This document shows positions 43,648 to 53,320 of a DNA stretch of 64,000 nucleotides, piece by piece (the first letter of the stretch is position 1; every line of letters begins with the position of its first letter). The position numbers and the translations under genes were made by a program. The stretch lies in NCBI RefSeq assembly GCF_030695035.1, contig NZ_JAUYTT010000012.1:310001-374000 (forward strand). Reading direction: 5' to 3'. This DNA comes from Frigidibacter sp. Lineage in GTDB: Bacteria > Pseudomonadota > Alphaproteobacteria > Rhodobacterales > Rhodobacteraceae. The notes under the pieces were generated by a model that saw nothing but the letters and a program-made list of their open reading frames with translations, did not search any database and was not told the origin of the DNA.

Positions 43648-45099
43648 ATGACGGACTGGAAAACCCTCGACAAGGATCTGGACCGCATCGGTGCGCTGGA
43701 GGAAGCTGCGCTGTTCATCGCGCGCCCGCTGGTGGCACCGGGGCTGGCGCTCGTGTTCATCGTGCTGGCGATGGTGGTGGCGGCGCTGGTGACGGGGGTG
43801 TCGCATTCCGGGCTGGTGGTCGTCGCGGCGGCGGCGGTGGGCGCCTATATGGCGCTGAACATCGGCGCCAATGACGTGGCCAACAATATGGGCCCGGCAG
43901 TGGGGTCGAAGGCGCTGAGCATGGGATGGGCGCTGGCCATCGCCGCTGTGTTCGAGACTTTGGGCGCCGTGCTGGCGGGCGGCGAGGTGGTGGCAACGAT
44001 CTCGGCCGGGATCGTGGCGCCAGGCGCGGTGGCCGATCCGCAGGTGTTCGTCTGGCTGATGATGGCGGCGCTGGTCGCGGCGGCGGTGTGGATCAACCTG
44101 GCCACGCTGCTGGGGGCGCCGGTGTCGACCACGCATTCGGTGGTGGGGGGTGTCGCCGGGGCGGGCGTCGCTGCGGCGGGGTTTGCGGCGGTGAACTGGC
44201 CGCAGCTGGGGGCGATTGCCGCCAGCTGGATGATCTCGCCGCTGCTGGCCGGGCTGCTTGCGGCGCTGATCCTCGCATTCATCAAGGCGCGGATCATGGA
44301 TGCCCCGGACGTTCTTGCCGCCGCGCGGCGGTGGGTGCCGGTGCTGATCGGGGTGATGGCGGGCACCTTCGGCACCTATCTGGCGATGCAGGCGCTGAGC
44401 CATGTCTGGGTGGTCGATCCGCGCGCCGCGGCGGCTTTCGGCATGCTGGCGGGGCTGGCCGGATGGGCGGGCGCCGGGCCGCTGGTGCGCCAGCAGGCCG
44501 CCGGGATGGCGAACCGACGCCGGTCGCTGCGCCGCCTGTTCGCGCTGCCGCTGGTGCTGTCGGCGGCGCTGCTGTCCTTCGCGCATGGGGCCAATGACGT
44601 GGCGAATGTGGTGGGGCCGCTGGCCGCCATCGTGAAGACGGCGAGTTCGGGCGATGTGGCCACCGCGGTGCGGATCCCGGTCTGGGTGATGGGCATCGGC
44701 GCCATCGGCATCTCGGTCGGGCTGATCCTGTTCGGGCCGAAGCTGATCCGGCTTGTCGGGTCTGAAATCACCCGGCTGAACGAGGTGCGCGCCTATTGCG
44801 TGGCGCTGGCGGCGGCGGTGACGGTGATCGTGGCCTCCTGGCTGGGGCTGCCGGTCAGCACCACCCATACCGCCGTGGGCGCGGTGTTCGGGGTGGGGTT
44901 CTACCGCGAATGGGCCAACGCGCGGCAAGACCGCAGCCCGGCCACAGGCGGAGCGATCCCGCCCGAGGAGCGCCGGCGCCGCAAGCTGGTGCGCCGGTCG
45001 CATGTGGTGACGGTGGTAGCGGCCTGGGTGGTGACGGTGCCCGCCGCGGGGGCGCTGGCGGCGACGGTGTTCCTGGTGCTGCGGGGGCTGGCTACGTGA
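43648..45099 (+). CDS. pit: Inorganic phosphate transporter, PiT family
   Basis: 483 residues and about ten membrane helices. The two inverted signature motifs are ALNIGANDVANNMGPAVGSK and FAHGANDVANVVGPLAA, each with a matching APVSTTHSVVGGV or LPVSTTHTAVGAV. This is the low-affinity metal-phosphate:proton symporter family. No PhoU-like gene (often the partner) lies beside it. It converges with pncB. Confidence 0.95.
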   Translation: MTDWKTLDKDLDRIGALEEAALFIARPLVAPGLALVFIVLAMVVAALVTGVSHSGLVVVAAAAVGAYMALNIGANDVANNMGPAVGSKALSMGWALAIAAVFETLGAVLAGGEVVATISAGIVAPGAVADPQVFVWLMMAALVAAAVWINLATLLGAPVSTTHSVVGGVAGAGVAAAGFAAVNWPQLGAIAASWMISPLLAGLLAALILAFIKARIMDAPDVLAAARRWVPVLIGVMAGTFGTYLAMQALSHVWVVDPRAAAAFGMLAGLAGWAGAGPLVRQQAAGMANRRRSLRRLFALPLVLSAALLSFAHGANDVANVVGPLAAIVKTASSGDVATAVRIPVWVMGIGAIGISVGLILFGPKLIRLVGSEITRLNEVRAYCVALAAAVTVIVASWLGLPVSTTHTAVGAVFGVGFYREWANARQDRSPATGGAIPPEERRRRKLVRRSHVVTVVAAWVVTVPAAGALAATVFLVLRGLAT

Positions 45100-45126
45100 T
45101 CGCTGAGCTCGCTTGCCGGGTAGCCC

Positions 45127-46416
45127 TCAGACCACGACGTCCATGGCCGCCTGATCGCCGACACCGAACACCCGCTTGTAGCGCGCGACCTCCGCCGCCG
45201 GGCCCATCGCCTTGTTGGGGTTGTCCGACAGCTTGACCGTGGGCCGGCCGTTGACGCTGACCGCCTTGCACACAAGGCTGAACGGCGCCAGCGCGTCGCC
45301 GGGCACGAGGCCGCGGAAATCATTGGTCATCAGCGTGCCCCAGCCAAAGCTGACGCGGACGCGGCCGGCGAATTGCGCCTGAAGCTCTTCCATCTTCTCG
45401 ACATCGAGCCCGTCGGAGAAGATGACCAGCTTGCGCGTGGGATCCTCGCCGCGCGCTTTCCACCAGGCGATTGCGGTTTCCGCACCGCCCGCCGGATCGC
45501 CAGAGTCGATGCGGATCCCGGTCCAGCCCGCCAGCCAGTCGGGCGCGCGGCGCAGGAAGCCCTCGGTGCCATAGGTGTCGGGCAGGATGATGCGCAGGTT
45601 GCCCTCATGCTCTTCATGCCAGTCGGCCAGAACCCGGTAGGGGGCCTGCAACAGGTCTGCGTCGGTATCGGCCAGCGCCGCCTGCACCATGGGGAGTTCA
45701 TGGGCATTGGTGCCGATGGCCTCGATATCGCGGCGCATGGCGATCAGGCAGTTGGAGGTGCCGATGAACTTGGGCCCCAGCCCCTCCATCATCGCCTGCA
45801 CGCACCAGTCCTGCCACAGGAAGCTGTGGCGGCGGCGGGTGCCGAAATCGGCGAGCTTGAGGTCAGGGATGGCGCGCAGGCGTTCGACCTTGCTCCACAG
45901 CTTGGTCATGGCGCGGGCGTAGAGCACCTGCAGCTCGAACTTGCCCATCCCCTTCATCACCGCGCGCGAGCGCAGTTCCATCAGCACCGCGAGGGCCGGG
46001 ATTTCCCACAGCATCACCTCGGGCCATTTGCCCTCGAAGGTCAGCTCATACTGGCCGGCGCGCTTTTCGAGGTGATAGGGCGGCAGGCGCAGCGCCTCGA
46101 ACCATTCCATGAAATCGGGGCGGAACATCTGGCGTTTGCCGTAGAAGGTGTTGCCGCGCAGGTAAGTGGATTCGCCGCGGGTGAGCGAGAGGCCGCGGAT
46201 ATGGTCCAGCTGTTCGCGCAGCTCTCCCTCATCCACCAGATCGGCGAGGCGGATGGATTTGCTGCGGTTGATCAGGCTGAAGGTGACATTGGCATCGGGG
46301 CTGTTGCGGAAGATCGACTGGCACATCAGCAGTTTATAGAAATCGGTGTCGATCAGGGACCGGACGATAGGGTCGATCTTCCACTTATGGGCGTAGACGC
46401 GGGAGGCGATGTCCAT
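45127..46416 (-). CDS. pncB: Nicotinate phosphoribosyltransferase
   Basis: 429 residues. Adds PRPP to nicotinate to give nicotinate mononucleotide. [13 protein letters not shown] is the N-terminal substrate region, [17 protein letters not shown] the catalytic His region, and [20 protein letters not shown] and [16 protein letters not shown] the phosphoribose site. GGAGG inside the end of pncA precedes ATG 46416, so pncA-pncB are coupled. Confidence 0.95.
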   Translation of the reverse strand: MDIASRVYAHKWKIDPIVRSLIDTDFYKLLMCQSIFRNSPDANVTFSLINRSKSIRLADLVDEGELREQLDHIRGLSLTRGESTYLRGNTFYGKRQMFRPDFMEWFEALRLPPYHLEKRAGQYELTFEGKWPEVMLWEIPALAVLMELRSRAVMKGMGKFELQVLYARAMTKLWSKVERLRAIPDLKLADFGTRRRHSFLWQDWCVQAMMEGLGPKFIGTSNCLIAMRRDIEAIGTNAHELPMVQAALADTDADLLQAPYRVLADWHEEHEGNLRIILPDTYGTEGFLRRAPDWLAGWTGIRIDSGDPAGGAETAIAWWKARGEDPTRKLVIFSDGLDVEKMEELQAQFAGRVRVSFGWGTLMTNDFRGLVPGDALAPFSLVCKAVSVNGRPTVKLSDNPNKAMGPAAEVARYKRVFGVGDQAAMDVVV

Positions 46417-46419
46417 GGC

Positions 46420-47028
46420 TCAACCCTCCAGCGTGACGCCGGCGGCGCGCATCTGGGTGAGGGCGTCGGCGAGCGAGCCGTTCAGGTCGATGGCGCGGCA
46501 GGCGTCGAGCCGGACGGTGACGTCGAAGCCGAGCCGGGCGGCATCGAGCGCGGAATAGGCGACGCAGAAATCGGTGGCGAGGCCGGTGAGGACAAGGCTT
46601 TTTGCGCCCCGGCTGCGGAGGTAACCCTCGAGCCCGGTGGGGGTGGTGCGGTCATTCTCGAAGAAGGCGGAGTAGCTGTCGATCTCGGGGTGGAAGCCCT
46701 TGCGGATAATGAGATCGGCGGGGGCGGTAGTGAGGCCCGGGTGAAACTCGGCGCCCGGGGAGCCTTGCACGCAATGGGTCGGCCAGAGGACCTGGGGGCC
46801 GTAGGGCATGTCGGTCAGGGAAAAGGCTTCGGCGCCGGGGTGGTTGGCGGCGAAGCTGCTGTGGTTCGCGGGGTGCCAGTCCTGGGTCAGCACCACCATG
46901 CCGAACTCCGGCATCATCGCATTGATGGCGGGGATGATCGCGTCGCCTTCGGCCACCGCCAATGCGCCGCCTGGGCAGAAATCGGTCTGGACGTCGATGA
47001 CGATCAGGGCTGTATCGGATGCGGGCAT
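46420..47028 (-). CDS. pncA: Nicotinamidase
   Basis: 202 residues. Deamidates nicotinamide to nicotinate, feeding PncB for NAD salvage. LIVIDVQTDFCPGGALAV has the catalytic Asp (D12), TQDWHPANHSSF the metal ligands, and LVLTGLATDFCVAYSALDA the nucleophilic Cys. Three bases separate it from pncB. Confidence 0.95.
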   Translation of the reverse strand: MPASDTALIVIDVQTDFCPGGALAVAEGDAIIPAINAMMPEFGMVVLTQDWHPANHSSFAANHPGAEAFSLTDMPYGPQVLWPTHCVQGSPGAEFHPGLTTAPADLIIRKGFHPEIDSYSAFFENDRTTPTGLEGYLRSRGAKSLVLTGLATDFCVAYSALDAARLGFDVTVRLDACRAIDLNGSLADALTQMRAAGVTLEG

Positions 47029-47148
47029 CTCGTCCTCCGGCGATTTTGTCCTTGGTAGGGGCGGGGTTGGGCGGCGTCAATGGCGGGGGGTGGGGGGAGT
47101 GGTCAGCCCGAAATCTGCTGCGGGCGCGTTTTGAACGTCGCTCCCCCC

Positions 47149-47292
47149 GGTTCGGGCGGAAAAAGGCGAGGCACTGCCTCGCCCCGCCCGTGCGGGACAT
47201 AGGCCCCCAGAGCCGCTGGCAACACGAGACTGAATGAGGACAGCGCCCGACCTGGCGGGCGCTGGCCGGGCCCTTTGGGGGCCCGTCCGGTG
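47149..47292. repeat. Long intergenic repeat, copy A
   Basis: A 144-base stretch starting CGGTTCGGGCGG and ending GGGGGCCCGTCCGGTG matches 54529-54711. It contains GCGAGGCACTGCCTCGC, GCGCCCGACCTGGCGGGCGC and GGGCCCTTTGGGGGCCC hairpins. The 350-base gap 47029-47378 between divergent pncA and trhO consists mainly of this unit; no gene is seen in the gap. Confidence 0.85.
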
Positions 47293-47378
47293 ACAATGGC
47301 GAGGGCGCGACGTGCGGCAGCCATCCGCATTGACCCCCACCCTTGCACGCTCCCCCACCCATCGCATATCAGCGCGCC

Positions 47379-48284
47379 ATGCTCACCGTTGCCGCGCTCT
47401 ACCAGTTCACCCGCCTGCCCGATCCTGCGCGCCTGCGCGGGCCGCTGCTCGAATGCTGCGAGGCGGCGGGCGTCAAGGGCACGCTCTTGCTGGCGCCCGA
47501 GGGGATCAACGGCACCATCGCCGGCACCCGCGCCGGGATCGACGCGGTGCTGGCGCATCTGCGCACCCTGCCCGGCTGTGCGGGCCTCGAGTGGAAGGAG
47601 AGCCCCGCCCCCGAGATGCCCTTCGACCGGCTGAAGGTGCGGCTCAAGCGCGAGATCGTGACGATGGGCCAGCCCGATGTGGACCCGACCGCCGCGACCG
47701 GGCGCTATGTGGACCCGGCGGAGTGGAACGCATTGATCGAGGCCCCGGATGTGGCGGTGATCGACACCCGCAATGACTATGAGGTCGCCATCGGCACCTT
47801 TGCCGGCGCAGTCGATCCCGGCACCCACAGCTTCCGCGAGTTCCCGGCCTGGTGGGAGGCGAATGCGCACCGCTTCCACAACAAGCGCGTGGCGATGTTC
47901 TGCACGGGGGGCATCCGTTGCGAGAAGTCCACGAATTACCTGCTCGCGCAGGGCGTGGCGGAGGTGTTCCACCTGAAGGGCGGGATCCTGAAATATCTGG
48001 AGGAGGTGCCGGAGGCGGAGAGCCTCTGGCACGGCGAGTGCTTCGTCTTCGACCGGCGGGTCAGCGTCGGGCATGGGCTGGTTCCGGGGGACTACGGCCT
48101 CTGCCACGCTTGCCGCCGGCCGCTGGCCGCCGAGGACAAGCTGCGCCCGGAGTATGAGCAGGGCGTGGCCTGCCACCGCTGCGCGGGCGAGCATACGGAT
48201 GCCGACCGCGCCCGGTTCCGCGAGCGCGAGCGGCAGATGCGGCTGGCGCGGGAGCGGGGCGCCGAGACTTTTCCCGAAGGCTAG
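47379..48284 (+). CDS. trhO: tRNA uridine(34) hydroxylase
   Basis: 301 residues. Makes 5-hydroxyuridine at the wobble position, the first step to mo5U/cmo5U. An N-terminal acylphosphatase-like part ([20 protein letters not shown]) is followed by the rhodanese domain, with active Cys in [16 protein letters not shown]; a Cys-rich end ([24 protein letters not shown]) completes the family. The ATG lacks a clear ribosome site. The stop shares CTAG with the convergent amidohydrolase gene. Confidence 0.92.
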   Translation: MLTVAALYQFTRLPDPARLRGPLLECCEAAGVKGTLLLAPEGINGTIAGTRAGIDAVLAHLRTLPGCAGLEWKESPAPEMPFDRLKVRLKREIVTMGQPDVDPTAATGRYVDPAEWNALIEAPDVAVIDTRNDYEVAIGTFAGAVDPGTHSFREFPAWWEANAHRFHNKRVAMFCTGGIRCEKSTNYLLAQGVAEVFHLKGGILKYLEEVPEAESLWHGECFVFDRRVSVGHGLVPGDYGLCHACRRPLAAEDKLRPEYEQGVACHRCAGEHTDADRARFRERERQMRLARERGAETFPEG

Positions 48285-49693
48285 CGGCGCGGCCGGATCG
48301 GGGGCTGCACCTCCTCCGGCATCGGGCAGATGTAAGGCTCAGCGGACAGATGCCTTGCGTGCTCGGCCTTTGCCGCCGCCAGCACCTCCGGCCCGGTGAA
48401 CAGCGCCCGCCCGGTGGCGGCCATGATCTTGGCGGCGTGGACCATGCCCTTATGGGCGGCAGGCGACTTGCCCTGCGCGGTCAGCTGCCAGCTGTGGAAG
48501 GGCGTGCCGATGGCGCAGGTGGCGACCCAGGCCTGCACGGTCGGCACCGCCCAGCTGACATCGCCGACATCGGTCGAGCCCTGCGCCGAAACCGGCGCGG
48601 CCCCGAGCGGCACCACGAAATCGCACAGCGCAAGGTCCGGGTCCATCGGGCGCCCCGCGCGGCGGAAGGTGTCGGCGATATGGTCGGGCGTCAGTGTGGC
48701 GCGGATGGCCTCGGCAAAGGGCTTGTCGGCGGCGTCGAAATCCGGCGCGCCGAGGCGCTGCATCTCGGCCTCCATCGCGCGGTCCAGCACCGAGTTGCCG
48801 AGGAGGTCCGACACGGCGGAGACGACCTTGGCCGTCACCTGCGTCTCGGTCATCAGCGCCGCCCCCTCGGCGATCTTGCGCACGCGCCCCTCCAGCGCGC
48901 GCAGGTCGCGCAACCGGCGGGTGCGGATCAGTTGGCGGACGGTCGCGCGTGCCTGCACCACGTTCGGGGCCTCGCCCCCCGCGTCGAGATAGGCGTAATG
49001 GACGCGGGCATCGTCCGGCATGTGCTCGCGCAGGTAGTTCACCGCGACGTTCATCAGTTCCACCGCGTCCAGTGCCGAGCGGCCAAGCTCGGGCGAGGCG
49101 GCGGCATGGGCGGCGCGGCCGGTGAAGGTGAAGTCGATGCGGGTATTGGCCAGCGACACCGCCTCGAACACGCCGGTCATGTCGGCGGGGTGCCAGCTGA
49201 TCGCGGCATCCACGTCGACGAAAAGCCCGGCGCGGACCATGAAGGTTTTCGCCGCCCCGCCCTCTTCCGCCGGGCAGCCGTAATAGCGCACGCGGCCGGG
49301 CGCGCCGGTTTCCGCCAGCCAGTCGCGCAGCGCCACCGCCGCCAGCAGCGCCGCCGATCCCAGCAGGTTGTGGCCGCAGCCATGCCCGGCAAGCCCGAGC
49401 GGGCGCGGCTCTGCCACCCCCGGCTCCTGCCCGAGGGCGGGGAGGGCGTCATACTCGCCAAGAATGGCGATGACCGGCCCGCCCTGCCCCCATTCGCCCA
49501 TCAGCGCGGTCGGGATGCCGGCGAGATCGCGGGTGATGCGCGCGCCCGCCGCCTGCAGCGCCTCCAGATGCGCCCCGACCGAGGCATATTCGTCATAGGC
49601 CACCTCGGGCGTGTCGAAGACCCGGTCGGCCAGCGCCACGAACTCGGGTCGATGCGCCTCGACCAGATCCCAGACCCTGTCGCTGTTCTGCAT
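48281..49693 (-). CDS. M20 family amidohydrolase, AbgB-like
   Basis: 470 residues. Similar to aminobenzoyl-glutamate hydrolase subunit [66 protein letters not shown], and a lid with [20 protein letters not shown]. These supply the dinuclear metal ligands. No abgA-like partner or transporter is adjacent, so the substrate is open. The ATG at 49693 ([10 protein letters not shown]) has GAGGGG upstream. Confidence 0.87.
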   Translation of the reverse strand: MQNSDRVWDLVEAHRPEFVALADRVFDTPEVAYDEYASVGAHLEALQAAGARITRDLAGIPTALMGEWGQGGPVIAILGEYDALPALGQEPGVAEPRPLGLAGHGCGHNLLGSAALLAAVALRDWLAETGAPGRVRYYGCPAEEGGAAKTFMVRAGLFVDVDAAISWHPADMTGVFEAVSLANTRIDFTFTGRAAHAAASPELGRSALDAVELMNVAVNYLREHMPDDARVHYAYLDAGGEAPNVVQARATVRQLIRTRRLRDLRALEGRVRKIAEGAALMTETQVTAKVVSAVSDLLGNSVLDRAMEAEMQRLGAPDFDAADKPFAEAIRATLTPDHIADTFRRAGRPMDPDLALCDFVVPLGAAPVSAQGSTDVGDVSWAVPTVQAWVATCAIGTPFHSWQLTAQGKSPAAHKGMVHAAKIMAATGRALFTGPEVLAAAKAEHARHLSAEPYICPMPEEVQPPIRPRR

Positions 49694-49869
49694 GATGACC
49701 CCTCGCGCAGCATGTTTCCCGGGCATCCTGACCCGCCCCGCGCCGACATTCCAGCGCCCCTGCCGCGACGTTACTGCAAAACCGATGTTCCCGGCGTGTT
49801 CTTGGCTGCAATCGCTGTGGACAGGGCCTTCGCCGCCAGCCTAGATGCCAAGGCACAAGGACGAGTATC

Positions 49870-50880
49870 ATGCTGCAAGCCATCAGTGACTGGTCCTTGA
49901 GGCCGCGCAGCGCAGTCTGGCGATGGGCGTTTGCGGCTATGGCCTGCCTTGTGGCCTTTGGCCTGCGCTACGGGCTCGACAGCGTGCTGCCCGCGGGCTT
50001 TCCCTACCTGACCTTCTTTCCCGCGGTGATCCTGACCACCTTCTTCGCCGGGCTCTGGCCCGGGGTGGCGGCGGCGGTGGTCTGCGGCCTGCTGGCATGG
50101 TTCTACTTCATCGCGCCGGTACAGTCCTTCGCGCTGAACGGAGCCTCGGGCGTCGCGCTGGCCTTCTATGCCTTCATCACCAGCACCGAGATCGTGATCC
50201 TGCATCTGATGAACCGGGCGATGGCGGGGCTGCAGGCCGAGCGGCTGCGCAGTGCGGAACTCGCCGAGGCGCGCAAGCTGATGTTCCACGAATTGCAGCA
50301 CCGGGTGTCGAACAACCTTGCCGCCGTCGCCTCGCTGCTGAAGCTGCAGCGGCGCCGGGTCAGCGATCCGGCGGCAAAGCGGGCGCTGGACGATGCGGTG
50401 GGGCGGATCGCGCTGGTGGCGCGGATGCAGCGGATGCTGCATGACCCGGGCGCGCAGCAGATCGATTTCGCGCGGTTCCTGCACGACATGACCCATGACG
50501 TGCTGCAATCGACCGGGGCCGAGGGGCGGATCGCGCATCGGGTCGACGCCTGCCCGGTGGTGATCGGCGCCGACCAGTCAATCCCGCTGGGGCTGATCGC
50601 GACAGAGTTCCTGTCGAACGCGGTCGAGCACGGGTTTCCGGGCGATCGCAGCGGGCGTGTCGAGGTGCGGCTGGCGGTGGTCGGAGAGCGGGCACTGCTG
50701 GAGGTGCGGGACGATGGCGTCGGGTTGCCGGAGGGGTTTGATATCGAGGCGACGGGCAGCCTCGGCCTGCAGATTGCGCGCCAGTTCGCCCAGCAGATCG
50801 GGGCAGAGCTGACGATGGCGGCAGATGCCGCGGGGGGCACCGTGTCGCGGCTGCTGTTCCCGCTGGAGGCCGCCGAGTAG
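49870..50880 (+). CDS. Membrane sensor histidine kinase, DUF4118 and HisKA_2
   Basis: 336 residues. Four hydrophobic segments (about 16-36, 44-61, 64-82, 92-112) form the DUF4118 module. The phosphorylatable histidine is H144 in FHELQHRVSNNLAAVASLLK, the HisKA_2/HWE type common in alphaproteobacteria; HATPase motifs follow (ATEFLSNAVEHGF, EVRDDGVGLPEGF, GSLGLQIARQFAQQI). No response regulator gene is adjacent, so it is an orphan kinase. Such kinases often feed PhyR-type general stress signalling. Confidence 0.9.
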   Translation: MLQAISDWSLRPRSAVWRWAFAAMACLVAFGLRYGLDSVLPAGFPYLTFFPAVILTTFFAGLWPGVAAAVVCGLLAWFYFIAPVQSFALNGASGVALAFYAFITSTEIVILHLMNRAMAGLQAERLRSAELAEARKLMFHELQHRVSNNLAAVASLLKLQRRRVSDPAAKRALDDAVGRIALVARMQRMLHDPGAQQIDFARFLHDMTHDVLQSTGAEGRIAHRVDACPVVIGADQSIPLGLIATEFLSNAVEHGFPGDRSGRVEVRLAVVGERALLEVRDDGVGLPEGFDIEATGSLGLQIARQFAQQIGAELTMAADAAGGTVSRLLFPLEAAE

Positions 50881-50915
50881 GCCCGACCGGGTGGGGACCG
50901 GTCAGGCCTGACAGG

Positions 50916-51392
50916 TCAGTGGCCGGAGTGGTCTTCGGCCGCCCCGCCTGCAGCGGCCGGATCGACGGAAAACTCAACATCCACCCGCCCGGCCCGCTCG
51001 AACACCAGCGTGGCGGGGAGATGGTCGCCCTCGGCCAGCGGGCCGGTCAGGCCCATCAGCATCACATGCATGCCGCCGGGTTCCAGCACAACGGTGTCGC
51101 CCGCGGGGATGTCGATGGCCTCCAGATGCATCATCCGGGCGACGCCATCGGCCGAAAACTCGGTGGTGTGCAGCATGATCTTGTCGGCAAACTCGCCCTC
51201 GACGGCCAGAAGGCGGTCGGGCTCGCTGCCGCCATTGCTGATCGCCAGGTAGCCGGCGGCGGATTTCGCGGCTTGGCTGGGGGCCGGGATGGCGGGGTGG
51301 ATGATCTCGAGGTCACCGGCTGTGACGCCATGGGCGAATGCGGAAGTGCCGGCCAGAAGGGCGGCGGCGAGGAGGGAAAGCGCGCGTTTCAT
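50916..51392 (-). CDS. Periplasmic copper chaperone PCuAC
   Basis: 158 residues. A signal peptide (MKRALSLLAAALLAGTSAFA) is followed by the PCuAC cupredoxin-like domain with the copper ligands in MLHTTEFSADGVARMMHLE and GGMHVMLMGL (H-xn-M-xn-H-x-M). It delivers Cu(I) to the CuA site of cytochrome oxidase. A His-rich end (AAEDHSGH) may also bind copper. AGGAT precedes ATG 51392. Confidence 0.93.
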   Translation of the reverse strand: MKRALSLLAAALLAGTSAFAHGVTAGDLEIIHPAIPAPSQAAKSAAGYLAISNGGSEPDRLLAVEGEFADKIMLHTTEFSADGVARMMHLEAIDIPAGDTVVLEPGGMHVMLMGLTGPLAEGDHLPATLVFERAGRVDVEFSVDPAAAGGAAEDHSGH

Positions 51393-51478
51393 TGGAGTAT
51401 CCTGAAATTGTTCGGGGCCGGTCCGGTGGACCAGCGGATAGGGCCCGCCATCGGGGCAGGCCGGGACTGCGGGAAGGG

Positions 51479-51847
51479 TCAGCCCCTCGGCGGGGCGCGG
51501 GCCGGATGCGCCGGGCGGGCGGCGAAGGAGGTACGCAGAGGTTCCGGTGCAGCCCAAGCCAACGGCAGCGCCTGGCCGCGCAGCAGCAGGGGCAGCGCCG
51601 GGTCCGGCAGCAGGGCGGCAGCGACGAGGCGGCAGGCGTCGCAGCGGGTGGGCCCGGCAAGCTCGCTGTCCCCGGCATCGGCGCAGAGCGCGGGATCGGC
51701 CAGGCCCCAGACCTGCGCATGGGCCTGGAGCGCCACATCGTCCGGTGTCAGCGGCGCGCGATGCGCCAGCCCGCCCGTGGCCGAGGCGACCAGCAGCAGG
51801 AGGGTAAGCATGAGGCCCGGGAGGCGATGGAACGGCGGCGCGCGCAT
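51479..51847 (-). CDS. Small secreted or anchored Cys-containing protein (DUF2946-like?)
   Basis: 122 residues. An N-terminal hydrophobic segment (LPGLMLTLLLLVASATGGLA) is followed by an Ala-rich domain with CADAGD and CDACRLVAA, a CxxC motif. Small DUF2946-type proteins with such cysteines often sit beside PCuAC-type copper genes, so a metal role is possible; the family call is tentative. The next gene downstream on the same strand, 86 bases away, is the copper chaperone. Confidence 0.65.
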   Translation of the reverse strand: MRAPPFHRLPGLMLTLLLLVASATGGLAHRAPLTPDDVALQAHAQVWGLADPALCADAGDSELAGPTRCDACRLVAAALLPDPALPLLLRGQALPLAWAAPEPLRTSFAARPAHPARAPPRG

Positions 51848-51904
51848 GGGGGCGGCATAGCATGGGGGAGAACGGGTGCAAAGGCCTGCGGGGGCTTGCG
51901 CCGT

Positions 51905-51962
51905 GGCCGATGCCGGGGGCCCTGCCCCCGGACCCCCGGGATATTTGGACCAAAACGAATGG
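51905..51962 (+). repeat. Dispersed hairpin/GGGATATTT element, copy 4
   Basis: CCGGGGGCCCTGCCCCCGG hairpin, then ACCCCCGGGATATTTGGACC and AAAACGAATGGG. The sequence from GGATATTT to AAAACGAA is identical to copy 2 read on its minus strand. It lies between the tonB stop and the 51847 start, in the gap of 166 bases. Confidence 0.72.
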
Positions 51963-52013
51963 GAAGAGGGGGCTCCATGTTAGCGGAGCCCGAGCCTGCC
52001 ACGGCGCAGAGTC

Positions 52014-52904
52014 TCAGGGGGGCGGCTCGAAAATTAGCTTCACCTCGAAGGGATAGGTTCCGTCGCTGAGCCCGGCCGGGGCCGCGGGGAGGCGGCGGAC
52101 CGAGCGCGCCATGCGCAGCGCGGCGGCATCCAGCGCGGCATTGCCGGAAGAGCGTGTCAGCGCCACCCCGGAGACGCGGCCGTTCAGTGCCACCGAGAAG
52201 GTGACGTTGACGGTGAATTCGACGCGGCCTGCCTCACGGGGATAGCTGACGCTGCGGGCCACCTTCGCCTGAACCGCGGCGCGCCAGCTGGCCCGCAGAT
52301 CCTCGGCGCGGGCCGCCGAGGCGGCGGAGCTTTGGGTGTTGGAGGCACCGGCATTGGCCCCGCCGCCACTGCCCGCGGCGCGCTGCGCGGCGACGCTGTC
52401 CGCGGGCGGCGCGGGCTGGCGCTTGGGTTGGGGCTCGGCCCGCGGCTTCGGTTCGGGTTCGGGGTCGGGCTGCGGGTCGGGGCGCGGTTCGGGACGGATG
52501 TCGGGCAGCGGTTCCGGCTCTGGCTCGGGTTCCGCCTCCGGCGGCGGCGGGGGCAGCTCCGCAATGTCCATGCTTGGCAGGTCCGGTGCCTCGGGCAGTG
52601 CCATCAGCGGGGCGGGCACCGGCAGCGGCGTCTCGGGCACATCGGGCGTGGTCAGCTGCGGCGGCGTCTCGGGCTGTGCCATCTCGGGCGCCGATTGCGG
52701 CACCGGCTCTGCCACCGGCTCGGGCGGGCGCTCCCATTCCTCGACCATCTCGGCGATGGAACCGCTGGAGGCCTCGAGCGAGACCAACTCATCGCCGCCC
52801 GCGCCGGAGGCGGCAGCACCGGCTTCGGTCGGACGCCAGGCGAAGGCGGCGAGGTGCAGGGCGACGGCGAGGATGAGCGCGACGAGGGCGTGGAGCTTGG
52901 TCAT
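52014..52904 (-). CDS. tonB: TonB energy transducer
   Basis: 296 residues. An N-terminal anchor (LHALVALILAVALHLAAFAW) lies in the inner membrane. A long periplasmic Pro/Glu-rich spacer (about 60-195, with many EPEP, PDPQP and KP repeats) follows. The C-terminal TonB domain begins near 215: VARSVSYPREAGRVEFTVNV, LNGRVSGVALTRSSGNAALD and YPFEVKLIFEPPP, where YP replaces the common xYP of the binding motif. It overlaps exbD by ATGA. It carries proton-motive energy to outer-membrane receptors. Confidence 0.92.
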   Translation of the reverse strand: MTKLHALVALILAVALHLAAFAWRPTEAGAAASGAGGDELVSLEASSGSIAEMVEEWERPPEPVAEPVPQSAPEMAQPETPPQLTTPDVPETPLPVPAPLMALPEAPDLPSMDIAELPPPPPEAEPEPEPEPLPDIRPEPRPDPQPDPEPEPKPRAEPQPKRQPAPPADSVAAQRAAGSGGGANAGASNTQSSAASAARAEDLRASWRAAVQAKVARSVSYPREAGRVEFTVNVTFSVALNGRVSGVALTRSSGNAALDAAALRMARSVRRLPAAPAGLSDGTYPFEVKLIFEPPP

Positions 52905-53317
52905 GGCAGGGCCGTGACGAGATCGACGCGGGCGAAGCCAAGCTGGCCGAGCGCGGGCATCAGCGCCGCCAGCCGCGCCGCGGGCACGGCGCCATCGGCG
53001 CGGAGCAGCAGCGCGGGGGGCGCGGCGTCGCAATCGCTGGCCGCGCAATACTCATCGCGCGCGGCAGTCAGCGCAGCCAGCGCCAGATCCTCGCCGATGG
53101 CATCGCGGTAGCCGACCTCGCCCGCCGCATCGAGATGCAGGGTGAAATCGCCCTCCGCCTCGGCCTCGGTCTCGGCTTCGGGCGGGGTCACAGGGAAGGG
53201 CTCGGGCGGGGTCAGCTGCGCCGAGATCAGGAAGAACACCAGCAGCAGGAAGACCACATTGATCATCGGCAGCAGGTTTTCAGCCGGGGCCTTGCGCGGC
53301 GGGTCGGAGAAATCCAT
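52901..53317 (-). CDS. exbD: ExbD-like protein with Asn at the expected membrane-Asp position
   Basis: 138 residues. One membrane helix (about 17-36) reads ENLLPMINVVFLLLVFFLIS. In ExbD and TolR this position carries the essential proton-linked Asp (PxIDVxxxLL); here codon AAT gives Asn20. The remaining periplasmic domain (about 45-138) is ExbD-like, with an acidic Glu/Pro linker (PPEAETEAEAEGDF) and two cysteines (EYCAASDCDAAP). It lies 3 bases after a second exbD gene with a normal Asp. An inactive proton step or a structural partner is possible. Confidence 0.85.
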   Translation of the reverse strand: MDFSDPPRKAPAENLLPMINVVFLLLVFFLISAQLTPPEPFPVTPPEAETEAEAEGDFTLHLDAAGEVGYRDAIGEDLALAALTAARDEYCAASDCDAAPPALLLRADGAVPAARLAALMPALGQLGFARVDLVTALP

Positions 53318-53320
53318 CGG

